From Bradysia coprophila (taxonomy: Eukaryota; Arthropoda; Insecta; Diptera; Sciaridae): a DNA stretch of 64,000 nt. This document shows positions 56,226 to 64,000 of the stretch, in pieces. Each line of letters starts with the position of its first letter. Position 1 is the stretch's first letter. The notes under the pieces were generated by a model. The model did not search any database, was not told the DNA's origin, and was given only the letters and a program-made list of their open reading frames with translations. The stretch covers positions 62,001 through 126,000 of the forward strand of contig NW_023503305.1 in assembly GCF_014529535.1 (NCBI RefSeq), given 5' to 3'. Both the position numbers and the translations under genes were made by a program.

Positions 56226-56882
56226 AAATTGGCAGATGTTTTTGGTTTTTGACGATTATGTGATAGTTGGGTAAAAATGTAGTTTTCCAAAACATCACCG
56301 CCATCATCTCCACTAAGTTCCGAACTGGGATGACTTAAAGGTAGCTAAGTTCGGCTTTGAATAATGTGATGTTATGTCAAGTACGCGTCAACCCTACACA
56401 TAAGAATTCTTGCTACGTTCTTATAGTTTCTCCATTTTCTAATAAGTGTAACTCTCGATTGTCTCTCTTTGGTTTAAAACTTTAAAATTAAAAAATAATG
56501 CAATTCATCAAAATTATGTTACATTAAATGGCAAACATTTTGGATATTTAAATTTCTAAATATTATAATGGCACTTTGTAATTCTAAAAGTGTATAATTC
56601 GACTTCACTGTTTTTTGCTGTTTATTTAATGCAGACACAATTTTTCATTTGTATTTTGTTTTCTGTTCTTTACTTTTTTGATGAAATTCTTTAAGTCACA
56701 TTTGATCAAAGAAACAATCAAAAATGGAATTGAGTAAAATAGCTATCTCGTTAATGATTTTCTTTTTAAATCTAATTTAATACGAAATTAATCCACGAAA
56801 AAAAAAACTATTTTGTGTTTTTAAATAATCCACAGAGAAACGCCCTTAATAATCTAAAAATTAACGGAAACTAAAAAATATT

Positions 56883-56888
56883 TTTATT
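56883..56888 (-). terminator. Grip poly(A) signal
   Basis: AATAAA on the minus strand about 37 bases past the Grip stop codon. Confidence 0.55.
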
Positions 56889-56924
56889 TTAAATCAAATT
56901 ATAAATGTACGTGTGTGTGTTTGA

Positions 56925-59739
56925 CTAATCTCCAGTTTTTCGTTCCAGTACCATATCGATTTTGTCACCAGCTGAAGCGATAAGTGGAACAGTAAGGCAG
57001 CAATCAAAATCTTGCGTCTTAATGCCATTAACCTTTGAATCATTTAAAAATGAAGTTGGTCAATCATTTCTCAAATTTAGTAGTTGATGTGTTAGATTCT
57101 CAATTAAGCATACGATTATTCATCTGTTATCGATAACGATGACAAAAGTAATGACAAGCTACTGTTAATAATGATCCTTTATATAGTAAAATGCATGTTA
57201 AAAAAAGTGAAGTACAAGATTTGAAATCCACAGATTAAAAATACTTTGATCGATGGAAGTAATAGACCCGATAATAATACTGGTTACATTCTAGCCATCT
57301 GTAACAGATTGAAAAAATTGTATCGGGGAATCTGGCACACGGTGCCAAAACAACACACTTTTAAACTGGGTAAAAATTGAACTCGCACAAGCAAGTTTAT
57401 TGCTGCAAATGATTTTTAGCCATGTCATCATTTTACAAAATGTATCGCAAAATCGTGTGCAAGTTCACCTTTTACGTAGCTGAAAAATGCGTTGTTTTAG
57501 CACCGTGTGCCAAATTACACCCGCCAAAAAATGAAGTAAAAGATTTGAAATCGATCTCTTGACAGTACTTAGATCAATTGAAGTAAGATAGATTTGATTG
57601 TAAAACTGCTGATATGCTTGCCGTCTGTATATTATTAAATCTTCTAATGAGAGATTTTATAGTCACTTAGACGTAGTTTTGATCGATTTTCCAAATAATT
57701 TCCTCCGAAGAAATGCTTTTAAATAAAAGAGATTCATGAACCTATAATGAAGAAGTCTCAGAAGAAGTCCAGCAAAAATTTTGCTTATTGGATAAAGTGA
57801 CCTTTTGATGTCGAATTACGAATCATACAATCAGATACGGTGAAATGTAAATGACTATTCGATGAACCAATGGGGAATTTTCAATAGTGCCTTCTAATTG
57901 AGAGTTAAGACTAATCATTCATTGAACATGCGAAAAGGAATTCTACATTCAATCGTACCTGCATAATTCTGTCGTATGGCCGTAACAATCCCACAACATC
58001 AGCTGGACCGCCGCTTCGTATACGATTGATGTATACTCCGCGCTCATACAGACCATCAGATACGGAAAAACCATAGTCATCGTATACGGTATCCTTGTAA
58101 AGAGTAACATGAAACGATCTAAATTTACTCTCTTTGCTTGAATTTGACCCCGAATCATTGAACACTGTCGGACTACGTGGCCGACGCTGTACTTTTGCAT
58201 ATACTACTTGCGGTTGGGGTAGACTTTCAGTACAGTTTTCGTTTAGATTGTCGTTTTCTACAAAAGAAGCTTCAGTTAGATTCAATGCTCTAATGGTGAT
58301 CCAAAGTGTGTAGCGAGCGTTACCATTTATATTTCTGGATATTTTCAGATCAACGACATTTCCAATATTTTGTAATAGCTTTGTTGCGTGTGACAGAGGA
58401 ACGTCCTGGACACTCTCGTCATTGATAGCTAGAAGCCGATCGCCGATATTTAATTTTTTCGTAGTGAAGGCAACTCCATTCTCAATGATTCCGCTAATCA
58501 AAATTGGTTTTTGCATGTCTTCGCTGCCGGCAAGTGTAATTCCTAATGGTCCCCCATTCGGTTCTAAACGAACATTGGTTACGATTTGATGTGTGCCGTA
58601 GACATGCTTTTCCATTGGTGGTGGCATATTGGAGTCATAACTGGTAAACCTTTGATGATTTCCATACTCATCCTCGTATTGGTGATCGTTATACTGGTCG
58701 TCCGTTACCTCAGTGGTTAAACTCTGAGTGTGATCGTTGCCAATAGAACGGCCAATACACGGTGGTTCACTGCCTTCATTACCGAATGGTCGTCTCAGCT
58801 GAATCATTTGCCTTTTGTCATCGAATTGGTAGAATTCAGGCTGGCAGCTTTGCGCTTTAAACACTGATCCCATTTCACACTGTCTCGTATTAACGTAGTC
58901 CGATTTTAAGCCGTAATTCGTGTCCATACCATTTCGGGCTGTTGTGTTACCATAAATTGTGTTGCATCTTTGCTGGGCATCAAATAGAAAGTCTGGTAGT
59001 GAGTTCCGTTTGATTGTTAGAGTAGTGAAATCATTTTTATTGTCTTTCAACAGCGAATCAACGTTGAAATGTTGCAATGTATGAGAATCAACCGCCAATA
59101 AAATATCGCCAGCTCGCAGTGATCCGGTTCTATGTGCTGGACTGCCTGGTTTTACTTCAGATATGACGAATGTACCGTGATTCGTTCCATTCACAGTTAT
59201 ACCCAATCCATTTCCGTGCACTTTGGACAGTTTCACATTGAAAACACCACTTGCCGGAATCACCGAATCGGCCATTTCGAATTCAATTTCTAATTCGACC
59301 CAGTGTTGGCCATGGTAAGTAGGATTCTTCGGACTGAGATCACCGAGAATTTGTCGTATTACTGTGACATCCAAATTGTATAACTTGTTGATCGATAAAA
59401 TTCGATCACCCTTTTGTATGCAACCAGATCGATCGGCAACTGAATCGGGAATTATTTGCGTGATTATTTGACCTCGTCCGCAAGGAGTTTTTCCACCAAT
59501 AATGAGACCAGAACCTTGATGGCAATCCAGTACCACTTGAAAGGTTTCCGATCGGCATATTCCGATTGTCGAATGCATTGTGCCTGTAAGTTCATTGTTT
59601 AGTAAAAATTGTTCGATCATTTCTGAAAGGTTATCGAATGACTAACCAGATTCCAATGGCAAAGAGCTTTTCCGAATGAACTTCCTTTGTTTGATTGTTT
59701 TTCTTGATTCCATTGTGTTGAAGCTGCCATTCGTTAATC
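56925..59739 (-). CDS. Grip: Glutamate-receptor-interacting protein (GRIP) homologue, 3' part
   Basis: Exons (complement): 59647-59739, 58324-59583, 57959-58257, 56925-57032; about 585 C-terminal residues, incomplete at the 5' end. There are four PDZ domains. The first (GLIIGG loop) is followed closely by the second, through LEIEFEMADSVIPASGVFNV, which corresponds to the PDZ4-5 linker of vertebrate GRIP1. The third has NGGPLGITLAG (PDZ6-like). The fourth starts SFHVTLYKDTVYDDYGFSV and is completed by the last exon (QDFDCCLTVPLIASAGDK), as in GRIP PDZ7, then the protein ends after ERKTGD. GRIP is a cytoplasmic scaffold binding receptor tails; in Drosophila it guides muscle. The ATG at 59620 is intronic in this model: using it would need a 24-bp intron, whereas the acceptor at 59584 gives 63 bp and the right phase. 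Upstream exons for PDZ1-3 are not visible up to 64000. Confidence 0.92.
57123..57305. repeat. Dispersed repeat, GTTATCGATAACGAC family (copy)
   Basis: Aligns over its length with 29025-29215: TGTTATCGATAACGATGACA, TAAAATGCATGTTAAAAAAA, AAGTACAAGATTTGAAA, GATCGATGGAAGTAATAGAC. A third, partial piece follows at 57524-57640 (ATGAAGTAAAAGATTTGAAA ... GCCGTCTGT). All lie in the Grip intron. Confidence 0.75.
57333..57512. repeat. MITE with TGGCACACGGTGC ends
   Basis: TGGCACACGGTGCCAAAACA on the left and its inverse TGTTTTAGCACCGTGTGCCA on the right, 180 bp, lying between two pieces of the GTTATCGATAACGAC repeat, so it may have split one copy. No clear duplication at the ends. Confidence 0.75.
58258..58323 (-). 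other. Stop-free 66-bp intron in Grip
   Basis: Donor AATG|GTAACG and acceptor CTTCTTTTGTAG| bound 66 bp, the usual intron length here, with a CTAAC branch-like site. It has no stop codon in the coding frame and is a multiple of three, so retention would add 22 residues (NARYTLWITIRALNL within) after the PDZ6-like domain. I favour splicing because the translated insert is not PDZ-like and all signals are good. Confidence 0.7.
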
Positions 59740-60114
59740 CTGAAAACAAAGTCGGTAATCTGATAATTTGATGTAAGGTCGCCTCAGTCTTTTCTATCGG
59801 TACAGAAAAGTCAAGATTGCCTTCTTGTAATTAGAGCTCATTTACTGTTGTTGCCTTGAAAGTTGAGACGAGAAATTTCATCAATCATTGTTCTAGCTGT
59901 TATTTATCCTCGATATAAACAGCGAATACTCTACGGATTTTGGTACATTTTGGGAAATTGAAATTATTTGAAGAAACTAAAGTCCCTAGAAATAGTCCTC
60001 AATTTCAGTGAAACTTAAAGAAACCCTAAAAATGACCACAAAACCATCACAGATCCACATAGAAAATCATTGCTGTGAATATATCGACATTAAACACTGC
60101 AGTGAAAGTGTAAA

Positions 60115-60246
60115 ACAGGTATGGTCGATTGTTCGCCCGGAGGACATAAAAATTTGATTTACGCACTCAAACGCACTCTTTTTCATATTATTTTGACATA
60201 ATTTATGAATGCGTTTAAGGTGAATTTGCTGATCGGCCATACCTGT
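60115..60246. repeat. Short inverted-repeat element ACAGGTATGGTCGAT
   Basis: ACAGGTATGGTCGAT on the left, ATCGGCCATACCTGT on the right, 132 bp, with an internal GCGTTT/AAACGC pair. Non-coding. Confidence 0.6.
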
Positions 60247-60629
60247 TCTGTACTTTCATTGGTTTTTCGGAGTATTATACCGAACATTAATTATTCCATA
60301 ATGTCCGCTATGCGTGACGTCATTATTATTTACCTATAGTTCATAAGCCTAAGATACCTTCTATCTCGCCACAGGCATACCAACTTATCATTTCTCTGTA
60401 TACAATATGCGTGCGTGACGTCATTATTATTTATCAAGAGTTTATAAGTCCCACATTAATATGTCGATAAGTTGATCGTTTGCGCCAATACAATAGTACA
60501 TTATGTTATCACTAAATGTGGCACTTGTTTTGTGTAATGTACACTCGAGTTAAAAATGCTCGACATATTTACCGGTAACACAATGTACTATTTATGTAGA
60601 TGCATTGATTAAACGGGATGTACAATTCA

Positions 60630-60896
60630 GCAGGCCCTATCATTAGAATTTTTCTTTACTGAAAATTGCCGACATTTTCCCAGAGCTTTTTTCTGCAATT
60701 TTAATTCTGAATATTCGGAGAAATTCCGGATAATTCTGAGAAGGTTCAGAAAAAAATTCGGAACTCCTTTGGAATGATCACAAATAAAATTCGTAATAAT
60801 AAGCTCTGAAAAATTTGCAAAGAATCTAGAGTTGGGTAAATTTTTAGTAAATTTCAGTAATTTCAGCAAATAAAATTTCCAATAATAGGACCTGGT
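60630..60896. repeat. CAGGCCC-ended element built from GAAATT words
   Basis: Left CAGGCCCTATCATTAGAATTT, right AAATTTCCAATAATAGGACCTG. The interior repeats AAATTC/GAATTT motifs. Ends resemble those of the 30537 hAT-like element. No matching flank seen. The minus frame over it is not a gene. Confidence 0.55.
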
Positions 60897-61839
60897 TAAA
60901 TGTCTGAAAGCGACACGATTGTTTCAGCTAAATTCTCTTTTAAATATGATTATGACTGCTACTTGTGAGATACGATACGTGCCTCTTTTCTTTCAAAAAT
61001 AAAATTTTTGCGATTTATTCATTTGTTAATTTGGTTTCATGTTTTATGTCATATTCACATTTTATGTGGGAGATTTATGTGGGAGAAAGTCAAGTCTTTA
61101 AGATTAATCAAAGCAATTTTCAATGTGAAAATTGGTCATTACATTTTTATTTATTATATTTTTTTGCTATAATAGAATTAAAGATCAGGGTCATGTCAAA
61201 TAGACGTTGTTATAAATTCAACTGATCGTAAAGATCAAGCGAAAATTTTGAAATTAGACACGACGGAATTTGGAAGTCAATTTGTTCACGCAAGGGCATG
61301 AGTTTTTATTTTTGATTTTTACAAACTCTTCCAACATCACAGACATTTTTTCTCGCATTGTTATGTTATCGAGCCTGAGATTTAAGTCTAATAGATTGTC
61401 TCGGTCGTTTATTAGTGCGCTAAGCAGGAAAACACTTGCGAAAATCTTTATGTTAAAGTTAATCAAGCCCAGTCCCCGACTGGTTACTTGAAGGTGTGTC
61501 GGTTATTCTGCTTGAAGGGCGCTTAAACTTAGTATAACTAGGTCCCACCTTTTTGGGCGGGTCGGGTCCCTTGACTGATAATTTTCCCAAAATAATGTTG
61601 TCTTTTGCTGGTTGGTAATGTTGGTAAACTTCATAGTCAATCAGATTAGACTTTTATATAGATATCTTAATTTATTTTCATTGATTTTTTCATCTGGTTA
61701 AGAATGGACAATTTCTGTAGTCCAAGCAAATGACAATATTTTGACCTTAAACATCATCACATTTAGGATCTAAAAAATCTCAAATTACTCATAAATTTAT
61801 TTCTTTTGTAATAAGCAAAATATCACGACTCGCTGTCTA

Positions 61840-62195
61840 ATTTTGCAATAAATAACCGCGACTCGTGTGAATTACAACCCTCGCTTCGCTCGGGCTGCAA
61901 ACTTCACACTCGTCTGAGTTGTCTAATGTTCGATTTGCTTTGGCCGCAAACTTCTCGTTCGTCCGAGCTGTCTAACAATACGATACCGCAACTCGTGTGA
62001 ATTACGACCCTCTCTTCGCTCGGGCCGCTAACATCACACTCGTCAGAGTTGTTTAATATTAGGTTTGCTCTGATCGCAAACTTGCTCGTCCGAGTTGTCT
62101 AATGTGACAATAAGATACCGCGACTCGTGTGAATTACGACCCTCGCTTCGATCGGGCCGCAAACATCACACTCGTCGGAGTTGTCTAATGTTAGA
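61840..62195. repeat. Tandem repeat, ~120-bp unit, 3 copies
   Basis: Each copy contains CGACTCGTGTGAATTACGAC, CCTCGCTTCGCTCGGGC and CACACTCGTCNGAGTTGTCT followed by an AT-rich spacer. GAATTACRACCCTCGCTTCG is at about 61869, 61999 and 62131. GC-rich words stand out against the background. Confidence 0.85.
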
Positions 62196-62214
62196 TTTGC
62201 TTGAATTTTTTCAT

Positions 62215-62550
62215 TATATGTAATTTTGGGTGCCGCTTGTTAATTATCAAATATAAAATTTCAATTATCAATTATCAAATACCAATTATCGAAGATCATT
62301 TATAATGTTCATTTAATACATTGCATTTCTATTTTCTGGGATAACTTCCGAAGCGGTGATCCCATATAGCTCATCGTCGAACTTGACCTTACAAATGTCA
62401 AATGTATAATTTTAAGAACCTAAATTGTTCACTATTTTCTGCCATTCAAGGGAATAACACATTAGATTATCAATTATCAACAGTGAAGGGAATTATCAAT
62501 TATATCAATTATCAGCGGTGTATTATCAATTATCAACAGAGTAAAATCCT
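62215..62550. repeat. ATTATCAATTATCAA-rich low-complexity DNA
   Basis: Irregular repetitions of AATTATCAA and variants in two clusters (62238-62300 and 62465-62545). Confidence 0.75.
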
Positions 62551-64000
62551 GTTTTTCTGGAATAATTTCCAGAACCTTATCTCTAGATGGCTCATCTTCG
62601 AACTTAACCTCAGAAAGTTCATTCCTCGTCGATTGAAAAAAAAATCATCAAAATCGGTTATGAATTACTCAAGTTATCGTGATGACAAAGAAAAATAGGT
62701 TACAAACAATTACGTTTTTGATAACATTTCATACATTGTGTGGTAACAAACATTTTAGGGTATTTTCTGGCGTAAGACCCTTGACTTTCAGTCAAGGGAA
62801 TAAGCAAATTCGACTCGGAAGCGGTGTCAATGAAGAGATTTTTTGTAAATAAAAGGCTAAAGGGCGCATCTGGATTTTTCTGACTAGCCCATTAATGGTC
62901 AGTTCGGACCTGATGAAGACACCTGGTATCAGAAGCTGAAAATTGTGTAGATACAGCGATGAGTGGTGCGTATTGCTATTTAACACATCGTAATTTATTT
63001 TCCTGCACAAAAAATTTCCAAATAAAAAAATCATTTCAGTGGTTCCGCAGCTATAGTGTGTTATACATACATAGTCACATCGAAGCCGTCAAATTATTAA
63101 TGAATGAAGAAGATTTATGAATTCAATTAAAATTAAAAATATTGAAAGTGGATTCATAAGTCTTTTCGCACAGTTATTAAAATATAAATAAACAAATTTT
63201 ATATTCTTCGTTCAAACTCCATCGAAAATCATCAACACTTAGAGATGCACAAAATGTTTGTTGTCGTCAATCAATCTTGGCGGACGTGTGCAATATGCGT
63301 GATAAATTTCCTAAGTAAGATTAGAATATGAATGGAAAAACATCCGAAGAAGTTCGTTGAGCTCACCGTCATTCATTATACATTCAATAAATTAAGCAAA
63401 AGTCGAATAGTTTTTAATTGTCGTCGGTATTACTTTCGGAAACATTATGGATGAACATTGAATAAGAAAGTATCGGTATTCGTAGCTCACGAGGATTTCC
63501 TTTTCTTGACGATGCGTATTTGTCGAGGTTTTGGATTCTAAAGAATTTATTTATTTCGAACAAAATTCTAGGACAAGTCGTTATAAATATCGACGAAAAG
63601 TAATTCTCCAGAAGTGATAACTCGAGGAGGCGTGGAGTTCTCGTCGAAATTATTGTTGAAGAAAGTATAGTTGCATGAAAACGGACACCGACGTCCTTTC
63701 CGAACTACCTAATCAAGACAATTTTATAAAAGAACTTAGGAAGGACAGGATTTTACAGCATCCAGTGATAAAAATATAATCCTGAGTCAACTTAGGAGTG
63801 TCCCACATACAATACTAGTTGCTTGAGTTGGATGAACGGTGTCAACGTGACATTAGTCGTTTTGATAAGCTTGTGACAGCTGCATCATATTGAGAAAAAA
63901 AAAGAATTCAATAAAACGGATGTGACATCTTCTTCGGTAAACATACTTTACACGGGATACAAACAAACATGCGAACATTCGTACGATTATATTTATATAC
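62550..64000. other. Intergenic or Grip-intron DNA; possible transcribed region at 63.4-63.8 kb
   Basis: Mostly featureless. 63420-63780 is less AT-biased and holds a short ATG frame, 63675-63779 (starting MKTDTDVLSELPNQDNF, 34 residues), with a weak donor-like CCA|GTGATA. It could be a 5' untranslated or first coding exon of a plus-strand gene to the right. I cannot support more than that. Confidence 0.25.

Noticed and set aside
56270..56400. Possible 5S-like or coding segment (CCGAACTTAGCTACCTTTAA)
   Set aside because: No RNA-gene promoter or fold was seen and the coding frames hit stops quickly.
59584..59620. ATG at 59620 as the Grip start codon
   Set aside because: It lies upstream of the acceptor at 59584. 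Using it requires a 24-bp intron, whereas the 63-bp alternative fits phase and local intron size.
60627..60869. 80-codon minus frame rich in Asn/Phe/Leu
   Set aside because: It translates the CAGGCCC-ended repeat and is unrelated to the missing Grip 5' exons.

Overview
The window is 64 kb of AT-rich, intron-containing, repeat-rich nuclear DNA from an insect, most likely a dipteran. The reasons are GT-AG introns mostly of about 55-70 bp, insect-type gene content (a pancreatic-type lipase with a PLAT domain, a GRIP-type PDZ scaffold, mitochondrial BOLA3), and dense short inverted-repeat transposons. There are no operons, prokaryotic signals or CRISPR arrays. The species call is inference. All gene models were assembled by hand by matching splice sites, phases and protein motifs; none was checked against transcripts.

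Layout. 1-35 kb holds no gene I can establish. It contains an 18-bp minisatellite (4.0-5.3 kb) between diverged inverted arms, degenerate LINE reverse transcriptase pieces (6.5-7.1 kb), 50-bp and 10-bp tandem arrays (7.2-7.8 kb), a foldback-like element with a 21-bp array (22.4-22.9 kb), several hairpin elements and long AT-rich stretches. 35.3-39.6 kb carries two divergent, clearly paralogous membrane-protein genes with identical intron phases and an identical 91-nt middle exon. Between them lie a small putative secreted-peptide ORF and a 1.1-kb insertion flanked by a 15-bp target duplication.

42.5-50.9 kb is a minus-strand lipase gene of seven exons (552 residues in my model) with an intact Ser-Asp-His triad and a C-terminal PLAT domain. 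Its 6.2-kb first intron contains BOLA3 on the opposite strand and the last exons of another small minus-strand gene. 56.9-59.7 kb is the 3' part of a Grip orthologue on the minus strand, with four PDZ domains matching vertebrate GRIP PDZ4-7. One of its introns is a stop-free 66 bp; its 5' exons are outside the window or not visible.

The best-defined repeat is a ~200-bp MITE family (33.7-54.0 kb) with ~30-bp inverted ends beginning CACGGCAGAGTAAA. Four of its copies have exact 7-bp target duplications. A second MITE family, also flanked by 7-bp duplications, is inserted inside one of those copies. An 8-bp-duplication (hAT-like) palindromic element lies at 30.5 kb. The genes are unrelated housekeeping, digestive/secretory and neuronal/muscle scaffold genes and do not form a pathway. 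The most unusual items are the paralogous membrane pair with the stop-interrupted peptide ORF, the nested-gene lipase intron with two phase-compatible acceptors for one first exon, and the minisatellite that keeps several frames open.
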